A DNA stretch of 64,000 nt, from NCBI RefSeq assembly GCF_007565055.1, contig NC_044550.1, positions 90,759,674-90,823,673 of the forward strand. The letters run 5' to 3'. The position numbers were made by a program, and so were the translations under genes. This DNA comes from Rhinopithecus roxellana (taxonomy: Eukaryota > Chordata > Mammalia > Primates > Cercopithecidae). A model generated the notes under the pieces. That model made no database searches. It was not told where the DNA came from and saw only the letters and a program-made list of their open reading frames with translations. This document shows, one piece after another, positions 24,895-37,928 of this stretch (the first letter of the stretch is position 1; every line of letters starts with the position of its first letter).

Positions 24895-26760
24895 AGTATG
24901 ACCGGACCATGGCATCAAGGGAAAGAAAGGTGAAGGTAAGGTCACCCTACAGGCCTGTGAACAAGGCAGATGATGCAGAGCTATTTTAGCGTGAAGAGAG
25001 TTAAGCATTTATGTCAAGTGCAAAGGGAATTCATTTTGAAGAGTTTTATGCAGCTGTGTGGAATGTAGGGGTAAAATGTGGGAGAAAAGAGAACACAGAG
25101 GGTATTTAAATAATTTTAGAAGAAATGGTGGTTATCGTGGTGATAGTAGAGCTAGTAAAAATGGAAAACATTAGATGTTAGAATGTATTTTTAAGAAAGA
25201 AACAACCAAGAGTTACTGATATATTGAATGTGGGGAGTTCAAGGGAAGGTAAGACTCAAAGTCAACTCCTCAATTTGACAAGCAACCGATTGAAAATGGT
25301 ATTTTTAACTTAGCTGGGAGAGATTAAAGGGGAATGAGATTGGAATGTCAGGAATGGGAATTGATTTTTTGACATGTTAAATTTGAATCACTGTAAGAAA
25401 TCTGCATAAGCATGCTGAGTAAGAAGTCTGAGGTTTAGAGAAATCAGGTATAAACTTAGGGGTCACCAACCTATAGCATTTACTGTGGTCTATATTTATG
25501 AGTCAGTTGAAATGAAGAAACATACTGTAGAAGAAAGCAGAAATAGCTTTTTGAGAGAAGGAGAGGGGAGAGAGTCCAGGGTGCAAGCAGAGGGTTGCCT
25601 CTTGGTTGGTAAATGCAGGATAGTTTATCCACAGTAGTAAGATGATGGAAGGCATACAAGACAGGTGCATATGCAGGTGTATTTAATCCTAAAATGAAAT
25701 TACTACTCCCAGATTACTTCTATTTTCTCGGGAAAGTATGAGCCCAAGCCATTAGCTGAAACAGAAAGAAGAGGGAAAAAGAAAATTGAGAGGAATAGTG
25801 AAAATGAATAATAGAGGTTTTGGGTCGTAGGAAATTGAAGAATATGTAAATATATACACAATCAGATTTCTGGGTAGAATGACTTGACCATTTGAAACTT
25901 TTAGTCTTAAATTTAGGGTGTGACAAGTCAGTTTTGATGGGTGCAATCATGAAGAAGGCAGAAATTTGAGTTTAATTAGGTATCACACTTTGTGAGCTAA
26001 GTAAAACAGATAGAGAAGGAGAGAGTTAAAAGTACTTGCAAGGGTCCTGGTATAATTACAGAACATTAAATCTAAGTTGAATAAGAAGTAAAATGAATAT
26101 GTCTTGGAAAAATAGTAATTCAAAAAAAATAAATTGTAGTCATCAATAAAGTTAAATATTGGTGGGAAAAATAACTGAAGTGAAGAAAAAAACATATGCA
26201 GAGTGGAGTGAAGAAAAACCAGATGCAGAGAGAAGCATTTTTTTTTTTTTTGTTTAGTTTTCTTCATCTGTCTGAATTCCAATAACTGGTGATTAAACGA
26301 AAACAAAAACATCTTCCTTTAAGAGGGCTACAGAGGTTGTAGTGTGGTAGTGTGGTCAGGATACACCCAAGTTGCTGTTATAAAGAGGTGGAGTGGACAT
26401 GCAAAAATAGTTTTAAAATTAAGTTGAAATTTACTGATTAGCTATCTTGTCAGTCAAAATACATTGTAGGATATTTTTGATGGTTGTGTAAGTTTAATTA
26501 TATCAGATTAATAGATATGTAGGATAGTAAGTGGACTTGGAAGCTTGGATTTCTATTGGTATAGGAAGTGTATGGATTTCTGTAGTGTATGGGTTTCTAA
26601 GGGTGGGAAGAACTGTATGGAGCTTACAAATTTCATCATAGTAAGTAAGTCTCTTGAGGGAAGACAGAAAACCACCTCAACTTGGATGGTGTGGGATGTC
26701 TGAGCAATTTTCATTTTAGTGCTGGGGAGGCAGTAGCCAAGATAGTGACTGTAACTGGTG
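24895..26760 (+). repeat. Old mammalian interspersed repeat, degraded (family not assigned)
   Basis: The order of phrases such as 'ttcattttgaagagttttatgcag', 'ttgaatgtggggagttcaagg', 'gtcaactcc', 'gacatgttaaatttgaatc', 'gaagtctgaggtttagagaaatcagg' and 'aacttaggggtcaccaacctatagcattta' follows a common ancient mammalian repeat I remember ('aagccattggagggttttaagcag... gacatgttaagtttgagatgcc... tttgggagtcatcagcatatag'). Limits are approximate and the family name is not recalled. A T-run at 26238-26251 interrupts it. Confidence 0.4.
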
Positions 26761-26807
26761 GCTTACTTAAGAAATGACATTTTGAGACACCGGGTCATCT
26801 GAGGGCC

Positions 26808-27719
26808 CTTTTTTTTTTTCATTTTTTATTATACTTTATGTTCTAGGGTACATGTGCACAACATGCAGGTTTGTTACATGTGTATACATGTGCCATGTTC
26901 CTGTGTTGCACCCATTAACTCGTCATTTACATTAGGTGTATCCCCTAATACTATCCCTCCCCCGACCCCCACTGCACAACAGGCCCTGGTGTGTGATGTT
27001 CCCCTTCCTGTGTCCAAGTGTTCTTATTGTTCAATTCCCACCTATGAATGAGAACATGCAGTGTTTGATTTTCTGTTCTTGCGATAGTTTGCTGAAAATG
27101 ATGGTTTCCAGCTGCATCCATGTCCCTACAAAGGAAATGAACTCATCCTTTTTTATGGCTTCATAGTATTCCATGATATATATGTGCCACATTTTCTTAA
27201 TCCAGTCTGTCATTGATGGACATTTGGGTTGGTTCCTAGTCTTTGCTGTTGTGAATGGTGCCTCAATAAACATACATGTGCATGTGTTTTATAGCAGCAT
27301 GATTTATAATCCTTTGGGTATATACCCAGTAATGGGATGGCTGGGTCAAATGGTATTTCTAGTTCTAGATCCTTGAGGAATTGCCACACTGTCTTCCACA
27401 ATGGCTGAACTAGTTTATGGTCCCACCAGCTGTGTAAAAGTGTTCCTATTTCTCCACATCCTCTCCAGCACCTGTTGTTTCCTGACTTTATAAAGATCAC
27501 CATTCTAACTGGTGTGAGATGGTATCTCACTGTGGTTTTGATTGGCATTTCTCTGATAGCGAGTGATGGTGAGCATTTTTTCATATGTCTGTTGGCTGCA
27601 TAAATGTCTTCTTTTGAGAAGTGTCTGTTCATATCCTTCGCCCACTTTTTGATGGGGTTGTTTTTTTCTTGTAAATTTGTTTGAGTTCTTTGTAGAATCT
27701 GGCTATTAGCCCTTAGTCA
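26808..27719 (-). mobile_element. L1 3' part of a twin-primed insertion (reverse strand)
   Basis: A T tract (26808-26819) is followed by the reverse L1 3' UTR and the ORF2 C-terminal region, up to about 27719 ('ctattagcccttagtcaga'). The rest of the element continues on the opposite strand. The target-site duplication 'atctgagggcc' (26797-26807 and 28385-28395) encloses both parts, so they are one insertion. Confidence 0.95.
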
Positions 27720-28384
27720 GAAGGTAATTTATAGATTCAATGCTATCCTCATTAAGCTACCAATGACTTTCTTCACAGATGGAAAAAACTACTTTAAAGT
27801 TCATATGGAACCAAAAAAGAGTCCTCATTGCCAAGACAATCCTAAGCCAAAAGAACAAAGCTGGAGGCATCACGCTACCTGACTTCAAGCTATACTACAA
27901 GGCTACAGTAACCAAAACAGCATGGTACTGGTACCAAAACAGAGATATAGACCCATGGAATAGAACAGAGCCCTCAGAAATAATTCTACACATCTACATC
28001 CATCTGATCTTTGAAAAACCTGACCAAAACAAGAAATGGGGAAAGGATTCCCTATTTAATAAATGGTGCTGTGATAACTGGCTAGCCATATGTAGAAAGC
28101 TGAAACTGGATCCCTTCCTTACACCTTATACATAAATTAATTCAAGGTGGATTAAAGACTTAAATGTTACACCTAATACCATAAAAATCCTAGAAGAAAA
28201 CCTAGGCAATACCATTCAGGACATAGGCATGGGCAAGGACTTCATGTCTAAAACACCAAAAGCAATGGCAACAAAAGCCAAAATTGACAAATGGGATCTA
28301 ATCAAACTAAAGAGCTTCCGCACAGCAAAAGAAACTACCATCAGCGTGAACAGGCAGCCTACAGAATGGGAGAAAATTTTTGCA
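27031..28384. pseudogene. L1 ORF2 C-terminal remnant broken by inversion
   Basis: ORF2 C-terminal coding is split by the inversion. Codons from the 'MEKTTLKFIWNQKRVLIAKT' region onward read on plus at 27779-28135. The following part, with 'RCWRGCGEIGTLLHSWWDHK' and the C-terminal 'LSQEQKIKHCMFSFIGGN', reads on minus at 27632-27210 and 27273-27031. No catalytic domain is present. Confidence 0.9.
27720..28384 (+). mobile_element. L1 5' part, inverted (twin priming)
   Basis: Plus-strand ORF2 sequence from 'ggtaatttatagattcaatg' to 'gagaaaatttttgcaatct'. In L1 coordinates it ends only about five bases before the point where the minus-strand part begins ('tctgac'). The two halves therefore make a nearly complete contiguous L1 segment with its 5' part inverted. 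This is the classic outcome of twin priming. Confidence 0.95.
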
Positions 28385-28395
28385 ATCTGAGGGCC

Positions 28396-31300
28396 TTTTT
28401 ATCCAGTGACATTGTTCTGTCACACAAAGCTGCTGCTTGATGAGCAGCTAGAGAACTTCCTCTTTTCTGAAGTAGCAGATTATTGTTGCAATTGAATTAT
28501 AACAGGCTTGTTAAATGCTGTTTCTCCTCTGTACAACAATATTGTGAAGAGAAATGTGTGTGTGTGTGTTTGTATATATATATGATTTAACATAATTTAA
28601 TGTATTTCTACAAGTATCTTAAAGCATGGTTAGTTCATCACTTATTAAAAGCGAATTCCAAATCTTTTTATTATGTCAAAGAATTAAGATAAAATATGCA
28701 TATGTAATCATGCCTAGCTGCATATAAATAAACATATAATAATACATATGCAAATACAAATATATGCATTAAGTATTAAATACATGTATCCCACATTGAT
28801 ATATTTATAAATCATACATATGCGCATAAGCCCTGTATAGGTGTTTTACACATATATAAAAATAGAAGTTAAAAATGAAAATTTAATACATACAAATAGA
28901 ATTTTAAAATTTCCTTTTCATAAAGGCAATGCTTGTGTGAGAGAAAAACATGTAAGCTTTGTGGAACATCACCGTCCAGTTTTGGAGACCACTCAGAATA
29001 GTTGATGAAACTCACTATCAAAGCTATGCTAAGTTAATGCAGAATTACAGTTTGATGTCCTACTATGCACAAAATATATAAACTAAACATACATATATTT
29101 TTTGTGAAAAATCATAGGAAAATTACCTAATTCAAAAAATAAGCAAGTAACAACCTATACAATAAACTATGTATTTTTTCAAGAGATGAAGCTAATTTTC
29201 AGCTTTGTAAAACCTCATCTGGACTTACTGTTTAGTATGTTTTTGTTTGTTTGTGCCTGTTTTTAGAGTTAACATGCATGCAATTAAAATATGTGACCTC
29301 ATGCTCTAAATTTTATATATAAACATAAATACGTGTCTTAGTATGGCATGCGATTTGATTTATCTAAGTCTTTCAGATTCAGTCTTTCTCTTTATTTTTA
29401 TTGCCTTTACTTGATATGAAACTCAACTATTCCACATTTGGTTTCTTTCAGTAATCTGCTGTTCTCTCTACCTACCCACATTCTTTTTCACCTCAGACTC
29501 AATCTGTTATCAGTCACCACATTATTACTCTAAATATAGAATGTTGCTGATGCTGAATTGGATTCCCTTTGCAAAACATTTATGGTATTCAACAATTATT
29601 AAAAATCACCCTGTTTTCTATTATCAGCTTAAATGTATCTGCTTCTATATACAGACTTAATACCTTTATTTCTTAAGGTTTATCTTCCTATTTTACCCCA
29701 CAAACTAATTATTTTTGTTTCTTATCCTGTTTTCTTTGATTTTGTTCCTTTAGACTACCATTTTATGATTCATTCAGCATATTATGGTAAAATATATCTC
29801 TGCCCAAATTCCTCTTTAAGAGAGCCATATAATTGTTTGTAAGAAATTAGCTTGAGTGAGAGTAGAACTATGAATATGTTAAAACCACACAGATGGACTC
29901 TAAAACTGCAGTAAGTGGAGGATGGATCTTATAAAATGGAGGCACTTTTATTTGAATTGGGATTTGCAAACTTAAAAATACAATACATGCTCAGTCTGAG
30001 ATGTTCTGCACAGAAGGATTTGAATGTCTCCAGCAAATCCTGGAGGGGGAAAAATTTGCTAGTAAGGTTAGCACTATACAGGGAATACATGAGAAGAAAT
30101 CTGAGTAGGGACATTGGATATCAGAAAATAGATATGTTCAAAGAAATTTTGTAGAAATTTATTTCTTAGAAAAGTGTGATGTAAAATATCTCCTCTATAC
30201 ACACACTGTTGTAAAATCTACATTATCAAACTAATTTTTACTTATTCTTTTGAGGAGAATCAAATAAATATTTATATTTATTCTTGGAGTCAGAGTGATA
30301 AAAACAGGTTGGATGGCTTCAGAAAATAGAAGAGAGGTTAGCTGGATTCTCAGTTAGACATAAATATTCTGCAAAGCACATTAGCTACCATCTCTTTAAT
30401 ATATCCTTTCTTCACGTTTCTACCCTAAAATGCTTCCATCATAATTTCACTTTTCTATATAAATTATTGTTTTAGCAAACATTATAGCACTTGTTTATGT
30501 ACTGCTATCTGTAATAACCTAATTGTTCTACTTTATATATCATGTTTTCTTCATTATGCTATAAGAATATAGCATATAAATTTGAAGGCAAGAATAAGGT
30601 ACTCCAAATTTTCTTTATTCCTTGAGAGGCTGCATCTTGACACAATTGTCTTTTCATAATGTCAGCATTTTAGAGTTTAATAACTGAATATATATGTATG
30701 ATGTTTTACCATTAATATTGGATCATTCACAGTGTATAGCTTCTTTAAACATTTAATAGTAGAAGTACTTAAACATTAAGTTTTGACATTGGTCCTTTTT
30801 TATACTTCTTGCTTTCTGAGTGGTAAAAGAGTGTTTACTGCATATGAAAGAAATATCGTCAGAAAACTGGAATCTTACATTATTTGTTTTCATTTTGTAT
30901 TTTAAGCTTGTGGTTTGTAAGCTATCAGTAGCATTAACCATTGCTAAATATGAGTCCTGAGGATAATTTGGTGTGGACAGACAGATACATTCAAATGTAG
31001 CTGTTTGAGACACCCAAAGAGACTCACAGTTGTTTTCCCACCCAGAAAATCTCCTGTGTTGAAATGTCATTGCAGTTAAAAAAAGATCATTGTCCAAATC
31101 CTGGCAACCAATGGTAATGTTGCCAGTAAAACATCCTAACTAACTTTGGAGGCATTATTTGAATTACTTAGCTTCATTTATTCTAAAATAATAAATAAAT
31201 CTTCTTTCTTCTAAAAGTGAAGGTAAACATAAATCACCTTATTAACAAGTTTGCTTTCAAAAATAGAAAATGAAATGTTACAAGTATAAATGACTAAATC

Positions 31301-32200
31301 ATATTTGATTAAGCAAAAAATATCAAAATTCCTTCTTTAATACATAATAGGTTGGTGAATATATACAAACTAATGAAATTGCCAAATTCATGTAACAGAT
31401 ATTAGAGTTATGAGGAGAATCTAGCTTCCAATAATGAAATATTTTATGAAATCATTCATGATATTTCAACTTTTTGGCAACTTTTAACAATATAGTCTAT
31501 CATTGCTATATATTTTTAATTTTACATTTTTATTTCATAATAGGTCATCCAAGGACTATGTTTAAAAGTCAGTGACTATTTTATTGAGGTTAATTCTACT
31601 GCTTTGGAAAAATCTAGTTATTTCCAGATTATTTTAATGACTTTAAGAATAGAAACTCTAGACCTCTCATTACTAATGTTAGTGATTTTTTTTCTAGTTC
31701 CTAATTTGCATGAAAGAGAAAAGTAAAATTAAATAGTACATTGAATAACTGATCAAGTATTACATAAAAGAAGTTGTCATAACACCACAAATGAACCATT
31801 GGCTAGAATGTATGTTACAATGTGATAGCTTACTATTTGTTAACTGAGACATGAAAATCTGCACTCGACCTATGTAATTCTCTTAAATGCATAATACATT
31901 AAAATGAAATCCTCAAAAGTAGAATTTAAAATGCCAATCAAATATTTACTAATATTAATGGGCCAAATTAGTTCTACTAAACTTACTCCAAACTTTGAAC
32001 TCTTTCAAGCAATTAAGTTGTTCTCATTGTTGATAGATAACTTCCAAACTCAATTGCTACCCAATTTAACTAAATACTGATTTTGTTTAACACTTGCTTC
32101 ATATTTGTTGTCCAAATGTATGGCTTTGATAACCACAATCTTGTAGATTCATGTTGATACAGTATCCAATGATTGTTTCAAACAGGCCTTTCCTCAAATT
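28396..32200. other. Unassigned AT-rich DNA
   Basis: The longest stretch with no recognisable element. It has a short TG/TA tract at 28556-28584. Frames at 29915-30154 (+) and 30753-31097 (-) look like chance. Confidence 0.45.
28556..28584. repeat. Short (TG)n(TA)n tract
   Basis: Alternating 'tgtgtgtgtgtgtg' then 'tatatatatat'. Confidence 0.9.
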
Positions 32201-32251
32201 ATATATACACACACATATACATATGTGTGTGTGTACATATATATATATATA
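32201..32251. repeat. Palindromic CA/TG and TA microsatellite
   Basis: 'atatatacacacacatat' is followed by its near reverse complement 'atatgtgtgtgtgtacatat' and a TA run. The tract is an imperfect palindrome of alternating purine/pyrimidine. Confidence 0.9.
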
Positions 32252-34779
32252 GTAAAAGCAGGGTATTAGTAAAAATGTAGCCACTGTCATTTGTTTCTTG
32301 ATTTTGAATTCTCAGATTTGAATTGTTTTTGAATTGTCTTTTTTGAATTCATTAAACAGAGAAATATAGTGGTAGCCTCCAGGTTCTAAATGTGCCAGAA
32401 GGAACCTAAATATTTACTAGTGAATCTGTATCTGCTGAACGAATTGCTACATTTTATCATTTGAATTTACTTTCTTCCTTTTTCCCATGTTACTATATAA
32501 TTATATTTCTCTGGTGTGAGTTTAGAACAGATTGACACTCAAATACATTGGCAATATCAATTGCTATTCTTTCTCTTTCACATTAGATAACTTCTTTTAA
32601 AAGGATGCTTTAATAATTTTATATTTAAACTAAATTATAAAATAGTTATTTGAAAGTCATAATTAGGTTTAGAAAATAAATTGATCACATTTCTAGAGAC
32701 CTGCAACACATTATGCATGTAATAATTGTCCAATAAATGATAAATAATATCTGAATATAGCCATGTGTGAACACATTTACCAGGATATATTTATTTACTA
32801 ACTATAAAAAATCTGTATTATTTTTAAGTCTTCTTTTATATTTAAGGAGAGGATATGGTCAATATAAAGCTCCTGAATTACTGACAGATAACTTTCTAAT
32901 GGCATTTTTATGATTTTGATTTAAAAATTATTTATCTCTTTTGATAAATTCTGCTATGAATTGTGCACATATATGTAAAACATACAATGTGTGTGTACAT
33001 ATGTTTACACATATGACTTTTATTAGGTATATAATCAGCAATGATTACTTTAAAAAGTGAAAATGAGTTGAATAGGGCAATTGCATCAGTAGCGAAATTT
33101 TTCCACTATTATAGAAAACAATTAGAATTTTGTAAGTTTTTTAGGGGGATAAACAAATATTTAGAAATTATTTACTAATATAGCAATAAACTAAAAATAT
33201 GAAATTGCTGTACATAGCAATATAAAATAAATGTTCTCAATGTGACTGATATGAAATACTGTTGATTTTGGTTGTACTATTTTTATAACTAGACCGGAAA
33301 CAACCTCTGTATGCCCAAGATTGATCTGGATGAATTAACCTTGACAGTAGATAGTAGCAGTGCCACAGGTAGTACACTGCATACATTTTGCAAAGGAAAG
33401 GCTGCCTGAGGCATTGTATTAAAAATACTACAGTGCTGCTTAGTACTTTGAAATGTTAACGGTTCCATAGATTTTCCACAATTGCTTACTTCCTCCTAAT
33501 CAATGCTTTTAATATTACATGATTAGACTGTTTTCAACACTGCATACTTCATGGCTACAGACTGCTATATTATGCACTAGAAGCATTAACATTTGAAAAT
33601 ATTCATGTTGGCTGTTTTTTAAGATTATTGTGAGGTATTACCTCAAATCCATTTTATTCTCATTGTTTTGTGACCTAGTTAAAAATATAGTGTCTTACCT
33701 TTTCCTCAATAAACAACCAGTTTGCTATGTCTTCATTAGTGCAAGTTCAAACTCCTTAAAAAAAGCTTCTTCCCATTATCCTTTAACTGGTGTATTTTTG
33801 ATAATATACAAAGTATCTTCTATAAAATCCTATCCTACAACCACTCTTACAGCACATCCTCATCACCGATTTTTAGTTTATGACTTTGGTTGTCTAAGTA
33901 AATGCTGTAAGTCTTTCCAAATATTTAAGGCTTCCTCTCTTCTCTCATTCACCATGCAAAATATTGTAGCTATTCTCCAAATCTTATACATAAATCATAT
34001 TAATCAATAGATTAAATGAAAACTTTTCCTGGAAATTCACTAAGTATCTAGTACATTTTTAGCCATAAGGGGAGAAAATGAAGATCTTTAAAATAATTCC
34101 CAAATCTAAATTTATAATACTGACCTCACAAGGTTTAACCCAGATATGTATTTTCTTGATATTTCTAACCTCTTGTCCCATAATTGCTTTGAATTTGTCT
34201 TTCTCTGATGTTTCAAAATGTCAAATGTAATATGAATTCTTCTCTCCCCTTATTTCATCAGTGGTTAAAATTCTAGTCTACCTTAATAAAACTTTTTAAA
34301 CCCACCTTTTAATAGTAGATGTCCCCTAACAAGTTTCCTTGCCCTCATCCTTCTGGAATAAGGCATTCTAAAAATCCACCTAGAACATACTTCTAACAGT
34401 TGAAGATAGCCCATACTGAACACCTAGATCAGCTTTTGATGAAAAAGAATTTATTAACAGCTTCTGTGTGAAAAATTAGACTGTAATTTCTATTTCTGCC
34501 ATAGTATCCATTTGCCACACTTCATAAATGGCATCAATGGCACTACTGTATGGGTTAATCTAAGAACTACCTGCCTATACACATTGCCACTTGGCCCTAA
34601 CTAGACTCTGTATTGACTTTTATGAGGTATTGCGTATTGTTCTGCCTTTTTTTCTCTCTTCTCCTTCTAGGACTCTAGTATGTATATGCTAGATTCTTTT
34701 ATATTATTATGCATGTGAATAAGGCTTTGTTAATTGTTTTCACTCTTTTTTTTCTTCACTTTAGTTTTGTTATATTCTC
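32252..34779. other. Unassigned DNA with a possible exon-like or conserved segment
   Basis: Mostly AT-rich with no repeats recognised. See the entry at 33293-33368. The 126-codon frame at 33630-34010 resembles no known protein. Confidence 0.45.
33293..33368 (+). other. Exon-like 76-bp segment, unproven
   Basis: The segment follows 'ttttataactag' (pyrimidine-rich tract plus AG) and ends 'gccacag' before 'gtagta', so it has plausible splice borders. It is about 45% GC against a clearly lower local background. It is open in one frame from the TAG at 33290 to the TGA at 33407 (38 codons), with a varied amino-acid composition ('MPKIDLDELTLTVDSSSATG'). I recognise no protein. A frame this long is common by chance, so this is only a candidate exon or conserved non-coding element. 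Confidence 0.2.
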
Positions 34780-35640
34780 AAGTTCACTAATACTTTCTTC
34801 TGCAAACTTTGTTTAGGTTTATTTGGTGATGTTTTGTAATTTTATATACTATATTTTAATTCTAAAATTTTCATTTATTTCCTTTTAAATGATACTAGCT
34901 GTGCCAATCTTCATCATCTTTATGTTTTGCTTTAAATCCTTGTATTAATATGTATTATAACACATGTTTTCAAGTCGTTATATACTATTTCCAGCATTTC
35001 TGCCATTTCTTGATATACTGCTATTGAAAATATTTTTTCTGCTTATGTCTCACATTTGGCAGCTTCTTTCCATATCTAAATTTGTATCATTTGTTAGATA
35101 TTATGAATGCTAAGTTAGTTGTTACAATTTTCCCTTGCATACTTTTCAAGAATGTGGAAGCATGTTTTATCCAATAGATAAGACCCTTGCCATTGAGCAG
35201 AATTCTCTTGAGATTTGTTTATGAACTTTGTTGGGGTGAGTCTAGTTTATTCAAGGAATAGTTGAATAGTGATACTAAGAAATGACACTTCTGTTATCTC
35301 TTCTAAATATTCTGTGTGTAGAATGAAGTTTCTCCATTCTAGCTCATTATAACTCTTAACATTTCCCAGCAATATGTGAGTCTATGAAAGTGTTCATTAG
35401 TAATATTACTTTCCCTGGAAGTTGTTTTATGCAGGGCCTTTTGGAATTTTATCTGACATATGCACAGATTAGTGTTCAGCCAAAACACAATTCCCTCCTA
35501 TTTTGTTTTCTGCCCTTCATATCCATCCACCTTGGCTTCTTCAAACACTAATCTCTGTTTCTTCCTAATTTGTTGAAACTGTAGGGCACTTAACAGATTT
35601 ACTTCCTTTTCAAGCCCAGAAATTACCTCCAGGGAGACAA
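34780..35640. repeat. Old LINE-like repeat, degraded (tentative)
   Basis: Phrases in order, 'gatattatgaatgctaagtt', 'tttgttggggtgagtctagt', 'cagcaatatgtgagtctatg' and 'catatgcacagattagtgtt', resemble an old mammalian LINE 3' region I remember ('attgtgaattttacattg... ttagggtgggtctag... cacagatcagttctcgg'). The assignment and limits are tentative. Confidence 0.35.
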
Positions 35641-37229
35641 ATGAGGCTATTTATTGATCATCTTGTTTATTTTTCTTCTTCAGGGATTGTAATCCTATGA
35701 TGAGTAATTCATATTGCCTGATAATAATTGTTTTATATATTTTGCCCAGTTCTTATTTGTTTATAGAGGGAGGACTTGAACTAGAACTAGGACTATTTGT
35801 TGACAAATACTCCATTCTGACTAGAAGAAGTTGTATCAAATCTTAGTGCTCTAGTTGACATAGTCGTCCTCTTGGTTTAAGACATCTTTGCTCACATTAT
35901 TATTGGATTCAATAATTTGTCCACAAGTCTTCCAAGAAACCACCTTAGACCTTTTCCTTAGAATTTTCAGAGCTAAATTCATATTGCATTATCCTGCTTA
36001 TTCATCTTTTGGGTAATCTTTTAAATGGACTTCAAGTACTTTGTTTCTAGCTCTTTCTCACATAACATGAAATTTAAAAGCAAAATCTTTAATAGTGGGT
36101 ATTAATTGGTTATTAGCATAGGAAGAAAGAGGAAACACAAGTATAGGAAATAGTGTGGGATGAGAGGAAGCATAGGAAGAATGAGAAAATAAATAGATCA
36201 CAATGCCTAAAAATAAGAGTTAAAATTGGCTAGAAATAGATGACCCCTGATGACAGAATGTAACTATATTATGGATAAGTTGAATGCATCTTTTCATTCA
36301 AATTCTTTGGCACATATTTAGTAACCTACTGATATTTGTTCTACTCACTGGAAATACTGTGATTAAAAAGTAAACACGATTGTCATCTTCTGAGATCATA
36401 TGGTTTACAGAGGCAATACAGTTTGAAAAATATAGAAGTAACATATAGTTGTAAAGTTTGATATGTGTGATGAAAGAAGAATATATCACACTAATGGAGA
36501 GTGCAGAGACAAATAATATAAATTGAGAGATTAGGAAGGTCTTTGATGATATGACAGTAAGACTGAGATTTGGATAGTGGGTCTCATTCTGTATTTCTCC
36601 TTCTACCATATACCTCAACCTCAACAATTCACAAAATTCTGTTTATTGACCCTTCGGCATTTCTCTCAAATTCACTCTTTTTTATCTGAGTTCATGCCAC
36701 CTTTATTACTCTCTTTTAACTAGAACAGTCTCCTATGTATTCCTTTCCTCCTGTAAGAGTTCAAATGTTCTGCAACAAGTGTTCTCTTTCCATACAACAG
36801 GACTCTTTTTCCATACAGGTAGGACTCTTTTACTATACAGGTAGGACTTTTTTACCCACAATTCTTCATAGAGTTCCTATTATCTTCAAGAAAGACTTCA
36901 CAATTCTTAGCATAACTCATGATCAGTTCTATGGTTGCTTTCATAACATAATCTATCCTATAACTAATGTTTGGCAAAAAAAAAATGTTATTTTTTATCC
37001 TCCATTCAAAACCCAAATGAAACAATCAGAGACTCACTCAATGAGTTTTGGAAAAACTAGATTATACAATGGTCTAGATATACTACATTCAGGGTGTATT
37101 TCTATGGTGTTAGATTTTTATGATGTCTTTTTCATTAGTTGGTGAGGCATAGAAAACTGGTTTTTCAAAAATGCTTGTTCTTTAAAATCACAAAATGAAT
37201 TATTTCTAAAAAGAATTCCTAAATAGAAT
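35641..37229. other. Unassigned DNA with a short tandem repeat
   Basis: No gene recognised. A three-copy tandem repeat lies at 36791-36856. Frames at 36298-36627 (-) and 36735-37145 (+) are not recognisable proteins; the second one crosses the tandem repeat. Confidence 0.45.
36791..36856 (+). repeat. Tandem repeat, about three copies of a ~23-bp unit
   Basis: Successive units 'catacaacaggactcttttt', 'catacaggtaggactctttt' and 'atacaggtaggactttttta' differ by a few bases and small length changes. Confidence 0.85.
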
Positions 37230-37352
37230 TATTTGGGACCTGCCTGAGAAGTTCTGAATTGCAATTTCCTGAAGCTGGGTTGTGTGTCTTTATTTCAATA
37301 GCTCCAGAAGTAGTAATGAAACAGAATCAGGGTTGCAAATCACCGTGCTAGA
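37230..37352 (+). repeat. MER5-like hAT DNA-transposon remnant
   Basis: 'tgtctttatttcaatagctcc' followed by 'aatcagggttgcaaatcaccgtgctaga' parallels the MER5-type end '...tttaacaagctccccaggtg... cagggttgagaaccactg'. Old and diverged; no transposase. Confidence 0.45.
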
Positions 37353-37800
37353 AGGCAGGGAATTGTTTCCCTATGTTCCTACTGTCCAATATAGTGCCTA
37401 AACACTAGGCAGCTGAGAAATTCTTATTGAATTTATACATAAATACAATTTTTGTACTTTTACATAAAAGCAACTCACGTAGTTAATATTTGTTTAAATT
37501 ATAGTTGCCTCTAATTTTTTCTGAATCATTATCGTCATCAAGGGGGATCATATATGAAGTAAAACAATAAAAGTATGAATTTGTGATGTTCACGTAGATG
37601 TTAATGGATTTATTTTCCCTATAACATACTTGAATAAAAAATGTTCAATTACATAAGTATATTTTTATTTTCCCTCAAATTCCTTGATGATTCTGTATGA
37701 GACTGATGAAAACATGTTCATATGTTTTTTGTAAGCAATTAATTAGACTGAAATATTTTTCAAATATAATGCATTATAACAAAGTTATGATAACTTTTTC

Positions 37801-37928
37801 TTTTTTTTTTTGAGATGGAGTTTTGCTCTTGTTGCCCAGGCTGGAGCACAATGGCCTAATCTTGGCTCACCACGTGTTGGTCAGATTAGTCTCGAACTCT
37901 TGACCTCAGGTGATCCGTCCACCTCAAC
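37801..37928 (-). mobile_element. Alu with large internal deletion, reverse orientation
   Basis: A T run then 'gagatggagttttgctcttg' (start of the reverse right arm) jumps at about 37871 to 'gttggtcagattagtctcgaa' (left-arm sequence). Roughly half of the Alu is missing. It is flanked by 'aacttttt' (37792-37799 and 37929-37936), a likely short target-site duplication. Confidence 0.85.

Noticed and set aside
33630..34010. 126-codon plus-strand frame
   Set aside because: Low-GC hydrophobic composition, no motif, no splice or promoter signals. Its length is within chance for AT-rich DNA of this size.
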